From: Uloborus plumipes
Lineage: Eukaryota; Arthropoda; Arachnida; Araneae; Uloboridae
NCBI GenBank assembly: GCA_038373865.1
Contig: JAXGGA010002073.1
Coordinates: forward strand, 62,001-126,000
DNA length: 64,000 nt
Reading direction: 5' to 3'
In this document: positions 36,358 to 51,005 of the stretch, piece after piece
How the letters are laid out: each line of letters opens with the position of its first letter
Numbering within the stretch: the stretch's first letter is position 1
The notes under the pieces: generated by a model
What the model was told of the DNA's origin: nothing
Databases searched by the model: none
Seen by the model: the letters and a program-made list of their open reading frames with translations, nothing else
Translations under genes and position numbers: made by a program

Positions 36358-39300
36358 TATAAACAAATTGATTCTACCCAAGTCTGTCTAATTTGAAATC
36401 TATTACTCCACAAGCAGCAGCAATCAGTTTTAAAAATATAATTTTAGTTTATATTCTCAAGATCTTTGCGATTAAACTGTAAATCTTTGCAAGTAGTTGT
36501 CCGACACGCTTTAAATGTATCTTTATCCATTTCTAATACATTCAGTGAAATTCAAGTTTGCTCCGAATTAAAGTTGGAATATCATTCCGAATAGTTGTTT
36601 TCGTTTATATTTGAGGTAAACAAGTTTTACTGTAAACTAGATCATTGTAGTCATTATTCGAACAAATTCTGAGCACATAGTAATGCCCTGATTTTTTGTC
36701 TAAGGCAACAAAGATTAAGGTCTCAAAATTTTAGACATTTCATTCTTGAATCATTTGAATACAGATTAATAGTTGATAATCTAAAGTTAAACTGTGGGAA
36801 AAAATGATGAATTAAAAAGGTTAAAATATTTTAAACCTGATTTTGACTCCATTTTTTCTTCATCTTCAAAGATATAACGGCGACTTATAAATTTACGGAG
36901 AAGAAAATAAAAAATGACAACATATAAAATAAAATCTTCATTCTTGAAATGAAAGAAGATGGAAGAGAACTTGAGCACAGAGGGGAAAAACGAAACAGAA
37001 ATAAAGGATACGTCATAAAAAGAGATATAATGGATTTTGCGGTCTTAAAAGATGATGGTTTTAAACCGAAAAGATCTTAGCTTGAACATTGAGTTAGTTC
37101 AAATCTGAAGATGACAGCTTTCCCAAATGTTGGAACAAACTGGCCGCAACAAAGAATTATTTCGCTTTGGAAGATCCATTTGGAGAGAGATGGAAAAGAA
37201 TGAAATAAACTGTGGTTCGAGTTGTGTATGTGGTCTTGGAGAGAATTTATTTCTTTTGGTTCATGGGCTTTTGTTGAAGTGATCGTTATGGATTGAAGAG
37301 CACGCCCCAGCAAAATGTCTTTTGTCATGGACGCGTATCTGACGGCTTGTCATCTGTTCTGTGAACCAATGAGTGTTTTGTGCCTCCGAAAAAGAAAATA
37401 ATTCTGATTATTTTTTGTAAAAAGGAAGCTAAGGCACAGAGCCCCAATGGGAGGACACGAGAGGTCACTGTAAAATCCCAATAATTTCCGTGTTCGGCAA
37501 ATTTCGCTGACGATTCGGCAATTTGAAGACAGTATTGCAACATTGAGATTATTTGTTCTTTTCAGTTCTTAGAACTGTTTTTTGAAAGATGCCTAATATT
37601 TTTTATGACTAAGTATTATGCATGTACGACATGTGTGCACGCTTGTACTTTATCATTCGGTAAAATTGGAACTTCATTCGGCAAATTGATAATTTTACCG
37701 CTCCCAAAAATTTTAGTTCAGGATCCCCTGCTAAGGTACTTCAAATGTGTTCAGTGAAGCCGTTCATAAGCACTTGGTGTTTTTACGAGAAATTAAACTA
37801 ATTTAGACGCTTTAATTCGCAGACTAATTATTTCCAATGAAACAGGATATTCAAGCAGAATCATTCTTTGCAACATAATTTATTTTTACACAAATGCTGT
37901 TATTAAAAACTGTGGTGTAATTGTTAATTTTGAAAACCCAATAACAAATTATCACCATGCTAACAGCACCTCAAACTGTTTTGTTTTTTAATTAAATCAT
38001 ACTTGAGCAGTTAAAAACTAAATTATAACAGTATTCGGAGGGAGGGGGGAGATGTACATTATTATTTACTCCGAGTAAAATGTAGCTTGTATAAAGAATA
38101 TATTGAAAATTTGAAGGTAGACTTCCTAATGAAATACAACTGCACAAAGTAATTTCACATAATTAGCCACAAAGGATAATCGTCGGAGCATTCATACATC
38201 TCAATATTTTTGAAAGTCATTTATTTGGCCACAGCATACGATTATAAAGCTTCTATTTATTTATCCACACAAATGGATTTACCTTGAGCACTTCGAAGCT
38301 ATCCTTCTCCCCATCTTCACCCCCTAGCCGCTCATCAGCGGAATTTTGCGGAAATTCGCGGAATTCAAATGATTTAAAAGATCAGCAAAGTCCGCTCGGA
38401 AACGTTTAAATGTAATTAGGGAGAATTACCAGAAAACTGCTTAGTATTCTGCATAAATAGCGTTTGCCTCTGAAAATGGAAACTTTTCTGAACTTTATAC
38501 CCTGAATGGATTTAGATAGTAAACTTAAAAGAGTTTCAGTTTAAAAGAGACGGTTTTACAATTACAAAAGTATGGTATTTTTTACAGTCAGGTCTTTTTA
38601 ACACAATGAAATAGTTAAACAATTAAATTAACCATAATCAATCATTTAATAAATCAAAATGCATAAGACATATTCATGACCATAACTTTTGAAGAAGGGA
38701 AAATTCAAAGCTTTTCTTAATGATAAAATTTGTATTGATATGTATTAAAATTCTTATTAGGACGCAAATGCACAACAACAAGAACATAATCCTGCATGAT
38801 TTACTAATCAGAGTTTAATTTATATGAGAACTAAAAACTCCTTATATTTAGTAAGATAACAATGCCACATAAGCTTATCTGATGTAAATACTGTAAAGCA
38901 TTCACATTTAACTAAATTGAAAATTTTTCTTGACGATTCGTATTTTAATTACTAAAAGATGAACACGGATTAATACTACTGGAGAAGTATAGCTTTTATG
39001 AGGCTTTTAAAGCTTATCCACTAAACTTTCGTTTTCCAATTTTTTGTATTATTTTTTCATTAATTTCACTTCAGCTTCATTGCACAATCGAGCTTGTTTG
39101 GTTTTCTCTGCAACTATTTTAAAAATGTTTTTACGGAAATCAAAAACAAGTAACTCTAAATATTAAATGATAAAACCATATGATAATGCACAATAATGAA
39201 AAAGATCTAAATAAAACGCAATCAAAAGTAAAACATATTCTTAAATGCATAAGACGTATCCCCGTTGTTGAAATAGTATGTGGTCTTAAAGTCAACCCAA

Positions 39301-40484
39301 ATTAAAAAGGAAAAGTCGCCAAACTTAGTGAGTCTCATTAGTAAATGAATAAGATTCTATACACTAACTCTGAAGATGGTTATATTGCCTTATGTACAGA
39401 GGATGAAGTCTCATGATACCTTTATTTTATCGCCAAGTCTTCAAATTTGGCGATTTTTCTTAAATTTTGGCAGACTTTAAAATCTTATATCTCGATAAAG
39501 AGGGGTCGATGGTAAAAACATCATGCGCGGAAAAATGTCTCGGTATGCTCTTTTGGGTATCTCTTGTGGTTCCCTGGTAAGACGTATTTTTGTAGATACT
39601 GCAATTTGCCAGCCCATTCCCCACTGCAATATCCTGCTATATATTAAACTTAATAATTTAACAACACAACATAATTTTTTACAGTTTAAAATTCAAATCT
39701 TCATTGGTATTATATAGTTCCCGTTACTGGTAACTATCTGAGAATAAGTCAGTTTTTCTTCCAAAACGTTCTAGTCCCAATATCTAGGCACAGTATTTTT
39801 CTCGGTTTTCTTCAAAAGCAATAAAGTCCTAAAATGATAATCAAGAAAAAATAACACGTCTTTATGTCGTAACATCGTCATCATTTTAAACTTTCAGGAT
39901 CGCACTATTACTTGTTTCATAAATATTTCAAATATTTCTCAACCGTCAAGTTTTACTGTAAAAAATCCTTAAATATTAGTAAAAGGAAAAGATTATTGCT
40001 TGTACACAATGATTTTTTAAGGAATATCTTATTTATCATCAATTAACTACTTTCAGAGTAATTTTAACACTTAAAGACAATTTCCGTAGAAATTTCAAAT
40101 AAAGCTGTTTTTTCATTATTTCATTCACTAACATTTCAAATTTTGGAAATATCTTTCGGATACTCAAAAATATTTTCAAAGTTTATAAAGTAATAATATA
40201 AAAAATAAACTTGAATTACTTTTTTCATACGTTTTACTATACGCGATAGAAAGTATATGTAAAAAAACGAGTCCTTTTCCTGATGTTTCTTCCATACTCA
40301 ACTAGCACCTTTTAGTAAACTGATCTAGTTTCATAATTTAATCATTAATTATTAACAGAGTAAAAGTACTTGCGTTCAAGGAATTCCTAGTATCCTCTTA
40401 GTTACAAAAGGTACTGACTGTTTCCAGGCTGAAAATTTATTCTTGTATTGTTTAAAAGTTTTTTTTTCAACTTCGGTATGTTAA

Positions 40485-40704
40485 CCCTACACTGCGTGAT
40501 TTTTTTTCTTTGAAAGAACTATACATATTTTTCGATGTAATAAGAAAAAATTGGAAAACATTTTTAAAAATTTAATTTTGAGGATAGATGGTTATAGTTG
40601 TTTTAAAGATACCAAATATTTGCTTTCATGCTTGAGTTGCCTTATGCCTGGTCATAAGAAAAAAAAGTCCATGTATCCAATTAGCAACGCTATGCAGTGT
40701 AGGG
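40485..40704. mobile_element. piggyBac-type MITE, 220 bp
   Basis: Perfect 11-bp inverted ends CCCTACACTGC / GCAGTGTAGGG, directly flanked by TTAA at 40481-40484 and 40705-40708. TTAA duplication with CCYT-type ends is the piggyBac signature. A 62-residue open frame inside (40551-40739) extends past the element and is not a gene. Confidence 0.82.
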
Positions 40705-41480
40705 TTAATATTTTTAAAATAGAAAGTAGAGTAAAATAAATAAGCACTTTTTGTGCTTTTTTTTTTTTTTTTTTCATAAAACATAAAGGACTTAAAGTCT
40801 AAAAACGTAATTAGAGACTAAAAATAATAGAACTGCTTTCGTTTTACATTCATTATAATCATAGCATTTTCTGGAAGCATTTTTAAAACTAAACTCTCTA
40901 AATATATCATCTTAAAAAACGCTAATAATTATGTTCTTTGTTAGTAATTAATTAGTTTTAGGATCGATTTTTGAAGTAGCTGTAAAAGCATTTACTATAA
41001 AGACAAAACTAAAAAGGTTTAAATATTTTGTTTTCCCGGCATTTTTTTTTTCTTTGAGTATGCAGAATCATGAACTTGAAACTAAAATATAAGATAGGAG
41101 GGGTTTTTTTTTTCTTTCCTTTATTAATTTTACTTTCCACTCAGCTATTGACTACCATAAGGGAATGAACATTAGTAAAGAAATTCAAAATAGATCATTT
41201 TAATTAAAGACTTTCAGCAGTTGAATTATTCTTTTCGTTTGTATTAAACTAATGAGATAAAATGTCCAGTTTAATAATCCTAAACAAAAGTTGATAGACC
41301 TTTGAATTATCTATTTAATTTATGCTGAATTAATTCAACAAGAATTTTCGGCTGAACATTTTGTACAAAAAAAAAATCAACATTTGGAATAAAATATTAA
41401 TTTTATGTTGAAGAAATAAGTCTTGAAATTTCATGATTGAATATTCGGAAGCAAACAGTTTTAGATGTTGGATTAATCTA

Positions 41481-41725
41481 CACTGCTCAAATTAATTAGA
41501 GGAAGAAGACGTTTCTACAACGTCCTGATTTCTGCCCTTATCTCCTTTTCCTGGTTTTTGACGTCATGAACTTGAATTTGCATATTAAGTTTCTCCTTCC
41601 GTTTCCTGGTAGTCTTTTAATTATGGATGATACATTTTATGATACTTATTGCATGTGGCATGTTATGCAATATTTTTGCGTAATTTTGTTAAAAATATGT
41701 GCTCCCCTAATTATTTTGAGCAGTG
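41481..41725. mobile_element. Tc1/mariner-type MITE, 245 bp
   Basis: The ends CACTGCTCAAATTAATTAGA and its mirror TAATTATTTTGAGCAGTG are flanked by TA (41479-41480, 41726-41727). The terminal repeat is about 24 bases with a few mismatches. The interior is AT-rich and non-coding. Confidence 0.82.
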
Positions 41726-44700
41726 TATTCAATTTGTGCTGAAATATTGAAATTAAAACTTTTATGATTTAACATTGAATATAAAAGAATTTTTAGAACT
41801 ACAAATAATACATAAAGTATTATATTAATGTCTTATATTAATGTGACAAAATGATCATCATGAAAAAAAATAGTCTTCGGAACTTGAAGTACTGTTTGTG
41901 CTGAACAAATTCAACAAAACATTTCAAGATTGGACACTCTAAAACAAGAGAATTTTCAAAACTTGGAACAATCCATTTAATTCATGCTAAAATTACGTGA
42001 CAAGCAACCCACGTTTTATTTTATGACTTTGTCAATAAATTCATCCAGAAATTATGCATTTACGAAATTATATTCCCGACAGGAAATACGAGGTTAATTT
42101 ACCAAGATCTCCTCTGTCACCATCCAGGATAGCATTTCACGCGGAGGGAACTACTTTCTTCCGCCGCGTGCCTGTATCTCTTCCTCACTCTCACTGCCGA
42201 CTGAGTAATGAGCGTGCGGGTTCCCCTCTTGGTGTCAAATCAACCTAAGAAATGCGTCCTGATTACAGGGTTCGGGAGCTCCGGTCGAGGCTCTTCAGAA
42301 ATGAAAGACTTCACGCACCACTTGCGATACTACCCCCTCCAACTGGCTAGAGATGGAAAAAAAAGCGAAATAATAAATGGATATTTAAATTGGACGGATT
42401 CGTTTTTCAAGTCGTGGAGATTTGACGAATTTTCAGGTGAATAGATGACTTCTAACGTTCTCCCCCCTTTGGGCCTTTGTTCGTTTGTTTTTGCAGCGAA
42501 GGAAATGATCTTCTGAAAAATCGCTCATTTATTTTGTTTGTTTCTTTGTTTTATTATGGTTTTTTTTCTTCCTCTCTTCCAGTCGCATTTTGTCAATGAT
42601 TGCACACAAAATGATGGTTAAAAGAATGGGTTTGTAGCGAATGTGTGGATGAAAAGATAGCGAAAGAAAGCAACAAAACAATCATTTCCAGTCGATTATT
42701 GATGAGATTTTTGACTCCGCGATCTTTTGGGAAAGATTTTGGAATGTTTGGCGGAGTGAAGAATTTTAATCGCGAGTATCATCTCCGAGGTGTGATTCGG
42801 AACTTGAGTTTTTCTAACAATAGATCATCAAATGTACATATTTCAAAACCAGATTGTCGATAACTATAATTTTGCACGCATTAAATAGAGAATAAGCAAA
42901 ATAAAGATCTCTATTATTTGATTGGGTTGTGTGAGGGTGAAAAAAAATTCCAGAACAACTACTTAATGTGAGCATTCTGAGGAAAAGCAGGCAATTTGTC
43001 CTGCACGTGACAGCTCTATTTAATATCAAAATGTACAATGAACAAAAAATTACCTAGGAACAGTTACGTGTAAGTTTTTAGGCAAAACTTTAGCAAAATG
43101 TTTGGTGAGAAGTTTAAAATAAATGTTTTACAGTCTGTCCCTGCAAGTGATATGTGAATTTCATATAAAATATTACAATTAAAAAAGATCTTTGAAAAAA
43201 ATATTTGCTTATAAATCCCACTTTCACTATTTAAACAATGTGGAACCTTTATGTCAAACAATACGTAAATGGAAAGAAATGTTTAGCTCACTTTATCCTA
43301 CACATGATAATGGGCTCAAGTGCTTAATCTATACGAAATGGAGAAAAAAGAAAAGTTAAGTTTAAGTACATAGAACAATAGAATTTGTAGTACAAAAGTA
43401 CGGCTTTTTCAACCTAACAAATGTTACGCAATCCTTACTACGAAGTATTATTTTTGGTTGATTAACCATTTACAAGCATTGAGCTTTAACTAAAAAAACA
43501 ACATATTTTTAGTCTAATATGCTAAAATATTGATAAACATTATTAAAATGCTTTACTGTTCAATTAGTAAATTTTTACCCATCGAAGAATCATAAAAAGT
43601 AAACATTCTCAAACGCAAAACTAAAAAAAAACGTACAACAAATGTTTAAAAGTTAAAGTATTTTTATTTTCTATCAGAACTTCTTACTGTTATTTACGAA
43701 TTAAGAATTTTTTCAATTTTCTAATTCTTTATTGAAGAAAAAAAAACAGAGCTTTATTTTTGCTAAGTATTAAATACTATAAAAAAAATTATAGCACTGA
43801 ATTCAATACGTTTCCAAAACATCGTGTGGTGTTTGACACAAAACAAAATATATAATTTAAGCTCTTAAAGCTGAAGATTGAAAAAAATACTAACAAAATA
43901 ATAAAAATCAGAGTAGAAAAAAATATTATAATGTATGAGAATGTGTTTATGTGTGTTACTATGAAAGATCGAACCAGGCAAATGTCGGCTTTCACCAGCA
44001 AATCACCGGAAAAATTCAATCTTTCGCCGATGTCGCTGGTATGTGAATGTTGATATTCACTGGCTAATGTCGACTTTTTACCAAATTTTGGACTTTCAAA
44101 GTATAATACATATGTACAGCTGGTATGGCTGACAACAGACTAAAACTAAAAAGATTAAAGTGCATCACAAAGTTAAAATACAGATTCAGAATCTTTTCTG
44201 CCAGACGCGTTATTTTTCAACTTTTGTTCACATCCTTGATATTTTGCACCAGCGTAGCAACCAGTTATCTTTTTCAATTGTTCAATCTATCCGAAATTTA
44301 TAACTTTCATAAGTGAGTTTTGAGTCTATCACTCCACCCACCAAAAAAAGAACAGAACTGCAAAAAGATTTCAACTACTTATCTCACTCCTTTATCACAT
44401 TTTAAAACAAACTTTTACGCAAGATTTCATTCTTAAAGTCCGCCATAACCAACTACTCTAAAAGCTTGAAAAACAAAAGAGCCTTCAATAGCACTTCTTG
44501 AAACTCGTTTGCTATGAAGGGACGGTTTTCCGATTTACTACAATCATCTTTTAAACTCGACCACAAAAACCGTTAAATCCCTTTTTCCCAAATCTAGTTT
44601 CTTTCATTCGTTTTCGACGTTCCATTTTTGTTGTACTTTGTTTCCATTCGAATGTTTTCTTTCGTTTTCTAGAATTTCTTTCTGTTTGGCCTATGTCTTG

Positions 44701-46399
44701 CAATTCAAAATTTTATATAAAGATTGGGTATCGTTTTCAGAAAGGATAAAAAGGGAGCCCGGAAGAAAAAGTTCGAAAAAAATTCAGCAAAAGATTCATT
44801 CTTTTCTTGTGGTCGTAAGAGTGGCCTTATCTTAAGTACATTGAAATTCAACATCTTCTGAAGTGTACTCAGCGAAAGGAAAAATATGAACAATAAAAAA
44901 TTATTCTACATTTTTGAGGAAATTTTATTTACTGATATTTTAAGGTAAAGGAAAAGAATATTGTTCTGTTGAAATATATGCTTGATACTTCATTTTGGTT
45001 TCAAGTTTTGAAGTGGGGAAAAATAGAACGATATGAAAAAACAGATAAAAAGCAGTTTGTTTTAAGCTAGAAGTAAAAAAAAAAAACTGTTGCAAAAATT
45101 AATTTTTATTTCTAATACAAAATACTATTAAACATCTTTTTTAACCAGCAACCAGTAAATGAATTACGTTTAAATGTAAAGTATGAGCTTACTTATTTGT
45201 ACTCTAGATTTCCATATCTAAAATTATTGTTCTAACAAGATATTTTTATTTCCCTCATCACTGTTGGACTTGGGGTAAAAAAGAAACAAGAATTATAAAT
45301 TTTTATAATGTACTTTTTGTCATTGGCTATTCATAGGCATTTATGTATTTTTAATCGCACATTTTTAATTGTTGCAATATTAAATTCACAATTTCAATTT
45401 ACGAAACTACATCAAAGTCGATTTTGACAATCAAGTTATTTTAAGAACGGCTTTAAAGCTTTGAAACACAATATTTTTATACATGAACACACGAAATGGG
45501 GTGACAAACATAAGGTTATTTTCTTAAAATAATATAACCATTCATACGTTTCATACTTTTAATTTTTCGTTGAAATGAGTGTTAGTCTCTTTTCGTTTTC
45601 GTTTTACATTCTTACATTGTCATTAATGATCAACTAAATACTGTGATGTACGAAAAGTATAAGCAAACTAAAAATGACTTGTGTTCAAATAATTGAAAAT
45701 ACTATTCATTTACTTCAAACAATATCAATATAAAGATGAAAATTTAATAAAATGAAAAATAGTGATACATTGATTGTTTCAAGCATTAATGTGCATTACA
45801 ACAACAGTATTAAATCATGGTTTTACACTTTTATAAGAGAATTGTTTTGTTGAAAGTTGGTGAAACACTTGGAAGCAAATTTAAAACAGCAGGATTGTGT
45901 TCAATGCAGCGTTCAATTTTCATAAGATTTTTGTTGGTAAATTGTAAGAAAACGATAATATTTTCAAGAAAATATATTTTCTTCAGGCAGCTTAAAATTG
46001 ATGTATATCAAAATTTGGATGGAATATGACAGAAAAGTTGTCCAAATCAAAATAGTCAATCCAAGAAACAACGGTAACAGAAATTGCAACTCAATCTCCA
46101 AAGTTATAAAACAAAATTTTCTGCAATTTAACAAATACATCGAAAATGTCAACGAAAGCAAACGCATGCTCGCGAGAAGAAGACGCACTCCATGAGTGGC
46201 ATTGAAAGGAATATCATTTGAAGAAAATCCCTGGAATCAATTCTGCTTTTGTAATAGCCGCGAGTGAAAAACTTATCCCCGGTAAACTGTAAATCATATT
46301 TTTCCCTCTTTTATTTCTGCACATGCAAAATGAAGACAGGTACTACCGAAAAATAAACGAAAAATCCCAAAAAAAAAGGAATTCACAGTACATAATTTA

Positions 46400-46700
46400 A
46401 GATCCATATGCAATTTCAAAGCTAGACCTCTCCCGTGTGTTCTATACGGAGGAAGGAACACAGGGTGTAGGAGGGGTGCATTACGGAGAAGAGACAGAGG
46501 GTGTTTATGCAAATAGGACGAGGACTCAGCGAGTTGTCGCAGACAGCTGTGCCCCTCTTTGCCCAGGGTAAAGCACACATGCAGCAGGGCGGTTACCCTT
46601 CTCCCCCAGAGAGGAATAGAACTCTACAAATAGGGAGCAGTGGCTCTCTCTCACCCCTCACTCAGTGATCCACTATTAAAATGGTTTCCGGTAGGTGGGT
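46400..46700. promoter_or_regulatory. Higher-GC island with octamer and E-box motifs (candidate enhancer)
   Basis: Compared with its surroundings this stretch is GC-rich and free of long A/T runs. It contains ATGCAAAT (POU octamer) at 46507-46514 and CAGCTG at 46545-46550. A single motif means little; the call rests on composition and the nearby developmental gene. The open frame on the minus strand (46294-46578) has no domain. Confidence 0.25.
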
Positions 46701-48169
46701 TGACAGTGCGGCATGTTGGTCCCTATTCAATAGAGGTCAGCTGTAAATAGAGAGGGGGTAATGAAGTTCGAGACCCTTCCGGCAATAATAAACCCATCCG
46801 CCCCCCTTTCAAAGGAATAAGTTCTTGTATTAGAGATGGGGAGGAGCCATATAGGGTCGGGTTGGAATAAGTGATATGAGTTGATAAGTTGAGCTCGGTG
46901 CAAGTTATTTAGATGAGGTCTACCAGAAAGGTGGTGGTAGGATTCTGAAAAATTATACTTCCGCAATCCAAATTAGTCATGACATATATGTTGAATATAG
47001 TGTCTCAAATTTGTCAATACATTTGAATACTTTTGTACTTGATACTAAATCGGATGATTTTAAGATTTTATCTAAACATTTTTAAGAGATTTCAGACTGA
47101 TGTACTATCAATCAACAACATTTAATTTCCAAGCAGTCCATCTTTAAATCAGTACCAAATTAGCTTCAAATATCAGAGTTCACAAAATTATAAACCATGC
47201 CTTACTTTATTAGGAATCTCACGTTTCCTTGCTTATACAACTGCATTTGATTTAGCATTTAATGTCCTTAGAAACAAATCTCTGAAGAAATCACACAATT
47301 GACAAACTTACTCATGGATATCGATAAAATTCGAAAAGCGTTGTTCGACTTACATTGCTTGATGTTGCCACGCAGAAGACGTGATTTGACAGCTGTTGCT
47401 GCTGCTACTGTAGTACAACTCAGTGGTTGAAAGGGTACTTAACAGTAGGTAACAAAAGGTACTTAACAGTATTTTTTTATTAATAATAATTGTGTTATAT
47501 TTCAGAAAAGGAAAGCAACACATTTTTGCAATCCACAGACATCAAACTATTTTAATGTCATTTCTTTCGTATCCGTGTTCTAAAGCTATTTGTTGTTAGC
47601 ATTCAAGACCAAAAGGTAAGCTCTAAAAAGCGCGGCAATCTATGGCTAATGACTTCTGAAAGAAGCAAAACAAATATCCGTCCACTTACGTAAGATATGG
47701 CCTGTCCAATAAGACATCTGCTTTGACCGAGGAAAATTGAAATGTTATACCACTTTGGATATTGTCTTCTAAGGATATTGTCTTCTTTCTAAAGTGTTGA
47801 ATGAAAGCTTCACTCTTTGTTCACGGAAAATAGACTAGATGCAAACAAAGATTTAAGCTACTTTACTTCGTCAATCACTTGTTAGGTTTGGACAAAAACA
47901 AACTGGTGCCGATCAGACGACAAATGCGAATCATATAGGTTAAATTATTTTTTCTTCCAGAGAAGGTTCCCAAATGTAGAACAACGGCAAACCTTCTAAC
48001 AAGCTGTTTATTTCAGTCTATCTTTTCCGTGAATGACTTTTATAGCTGTGAAGACGATTGAGAAGACAATGAGCGATTGGAAACTTTCATTTATTTAATA
48101 ACTTTAACACAATACTCGAAATTTGCAGGCGATGCTTTTATCAACATATTACTGGACTACTCTTCTTTA

Positions 48170-48420
48170 AATTGCACAGTTCGTCCCAAAATCTTACCAT
48201 CAGGTCGGAACTGCAACAGATGCACGGCCCCTCCCTCTCAGAGGCGAGTGCAGAACCAGGGCTGGAGGGCGAGGAGTGTGAGACAAACACCTTTGGCTTT
48301 CTCCTCATCAAGCGGTGTTGCATATTGGCTTTCAGTGGACAACTTCCTCTCGTAATTATGCAAATGTTGATGTTGTGCGGTGGACGCGATTGAAACTCGT
48401 TAAGGCCCGAGTCGTAAGGA
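48170..48420. promoter_or_regulatory. Higher-GC island with TAATTATGCAAAT (candidate enhancer)
   Basis: A GC-rich block with overlapping open frames on both strands (48077-48355, 48172-48393, 48141-48323), none with a recognisable domain. ATGCAAAT at 48358-48365 directly follows TAATT, a homeodomain-plus-POU style arrangement. Coding potential cannot be excluded, but three frames open at once suggests composition rather than a gene. Confidence 0.25.
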
Positions 48421-50514
48421 CCCTACAATATTGATTCTGCTCAACGGTCAGGTGCGGCAAACCTCACTAATGATTTGCCAAGGTGGAAGATGCATATTTG
48501 GATGACCTGTTTAAGCTCGGCCTCTTTTAAAGGGAAATATTCAGTTCTGCAAATAATGAAGGCTGGGGAAATTGGGAATAAATTCAGGCAGAGTAGTGTC
48601 AATTTTTCGGTCGAATGTATTTGAACATTAATGTGGTTCGAGAAGAATGGCAAAGTAAGCTTAATTTGTGCCTTCTGATGGAGAATACCATCGTTAAAAT
48701 TGTCTTAAACGAAATAATGAATTATTTTTAAGAATTTAACTTTGATGACAAAATTTTTAAGATAACGTAAATGGACACAGACTTTTTTACGCACACGTTC
48801 GGTTTAAAAATCTAATATTTCTTAGTGTTTAGTCTAAGGAATGGGATAAATATCTTCGTGGTAAAATGTAAAAATATAATCAGCAAAGTTAAAAGAAGTT
48901 GCACATATGTGTTTCAGGGTAACAAACAACCTTGTTTCCCGGGAAAAAAGATATGAACTTGTAATGTAAAGACAGCCTACTCAATTTATTAATGCTTTAT
49001 CTGCAATATGGATTTACATCCCCAAACTTGCGTCTGTATTCATTGCAAAAGGAGTTCCATGGGCCATGTTGCCCATTTTTAAGGCACAAGTTAAAGTTCA
49101 CAGACAATTAGGTTATTCGGTATATTTGTTTAATTTGTGGATTTTCTCTAAATTTCTTTCCTGAGTTTGATAAAAGATATAAATTTGAGTGATCTGAACA
49201 TTAATAACAAATTAGTATGTAGTAAATTACGTTCATTTAACAGCAGTTCCAAATAGATACTGAAAACTGATTGCACAATGTTATACGTGCTTAAAACTCA
49301 GTCAATTTCGATGCTGTTTCAAAACGAATAGATATAGATTAAGAAAAATAAAACCAATCTCAAAGCCATTTTTCTTATTTCCTTTTCAAATATGAGATAA
49401 TATCATTCAACCTTAAAACTTCCGTAATTATTGCGAATTCAACTCAAACGCAAATAAAATATGCTGTTAATTACATGACTCGCTGAATTTTAGCTAATTT
49501 AAAATCATTTGAGATAGATATATGAAGAAAACGATGCACATGTAACTAAAATTTACGCATAGTGCTCTTCATTAACACCTTCAGATATCACATTACATTA
49601 ACCAAATATCCAGGCGACAATTCTTTACAGATACACGCACCAGAAGAGAAAAGTTCCGTCTAATACCATAAACAGAAAAGGAGTATCTTTTTTCCCTGCC
49701 GTTTCCGAAACAGTAATTTATTCAAAGCCCTAATAACAAGAAGAAACCGCAGAATTTAATTCGTCGGTGTCTGCAGTAACGAACTTGCAAATTTTTCTCG
49801 CTAAGAGACGTAACTAGGCGACAAAAGGGGGAATGACGGCTGAAGGAAAAAAAAAGCAGAAAATGATCAAGCAAACGGGAGAAGAGGGAAAAAATTGCAG
49901 ACGAAACAGAAAAGGTGAGTGATTATCCGTAAGACCAATTCCTCGACAATTATTCTAGATTTGTCAAGTGGAAGAAGATGAAGTTGAGGAATCAACACTA
50001 ACAACTGCAAAAGTTGGGAGATGTTGCGACTGCCTTCCCTCCGCCCACATTGGACGCAGGTTGCCGCAAGGAGCAAGAGCGCCAACTTGACGCCAAGATT
50101 TAGTTTGCTTTCAAAGTCATTAATTACTGTGAGAGGCAAGAAATCTCCTTTTAGCGTTAAACATGGGCAGTTACAAATTTTACGGTCGCCCAAATCAGAC
50201 TGACATTTGTTTCAGGTTCTTGAAATTAATTACGAATAAAATTAATACAATAGGAAGTTTTTTTCCTAAATAGAGATGAATCTTTTGTTAAAATTGTATG
50301 TTAATGCAGTAATTTTTTTCCCTACCATTACACTTCTAGGAAACAATTTGTAACACAACTTCAACTGAGCTCGATTTTTAAACTGTTTCAGAATTCAATA
50401 GTGCCTTTAATTTCAAAATTGAAGAAGTTTTCCATTACCAAGTCAGGTTCTTACCCTCTGCACCTTATGTGAAAATGTAAAACTTATGCGCACAGTTAAA
50501 ACTTCAGATTGCAC

Positions 50515-50646
50515 ATGGTACCTTTAAGGATTGTAGCACATGTGCCACTTCCTTAAGTGCGCTATAAGGAGTCAAATGGATTCCTTAAAGGTTCTAGCTA
50601 AGGTAGTGCCGCTGGTGCTACAATGTTTCACAATAAAAGGTGCCAT
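50515..50646. repeat. Imperfect inverted repeat, possible small MITE
   Basis: The ends ATGGTACCTTTAAGG and AAAAGGTGCCAT mirror each other, as do attgtagcacatgtgccac and gtgccgctggtgctacaat inside. No target duplication is evident. Confidence 0.55.
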
Positions 50647-50719
50647 ACACAACCCGCAATTTTAACGGTATGTACTTAAAATTGAAACCAATTATTTCTT
50701 TTCCAAAGTATCCCTATTT

Positions 50720-51005
50720 GAAAGGGCAAGTGGATAAAGGTGGCATGTGACATTTGAATTTCGCCGATTTGTATAAATTCAAATTAGTGTGAATTGTTTT
50801 AACTCACATACACCGTTGAAGGGGCAAGTGAATAAAGGTGATATGTGACAATTTTTTTAATTTCTAGAAAAAGCTTTCAAAAAAAAAATTAAAATATTAC
50901 ATTTTCACCTTTATCCATGGTATAAGTAAGCTTTTCCAAAATTGTCACATATCACCTTTATCCACTTTCCCCTTCATTTGTGACGTATTTTAATTCACAC
51001 TATTA
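50720..51005. repeat. Repeat cluster with direct and inverted copies of a 35-bp motif
   Basis: The motif gaaggggcaagtgaataaag followed by gtgatatgtgacaatttt occurs at 50818-50857, in a related form at 50720-50753, and inverted at 50937-50975. The flanks ttagtgtgaatt (about 50785) and aattcacacta (about 50992) are also inverted. This is probably a foldback element with an extra duplicated end. Confidence 0.6.

Noticed and set aside
39428..39453. Small hairpin atcgccaa / ttggcgat
   Set aside because: An eight-base stem with a ten-base loop is expected by chance in a window this size.
43975..44092. Possible small transposon (aatgtcggctttcaccagc and aatgtcgactttttacca)
   Set aside because: The repeats are short and imperfect, with no consistent ends or target duplication.
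48077..48393. Coding exon in the GC island
   Set aside because: Frames are open on both strands and none matches a family I know; composition is the simpler explanation.
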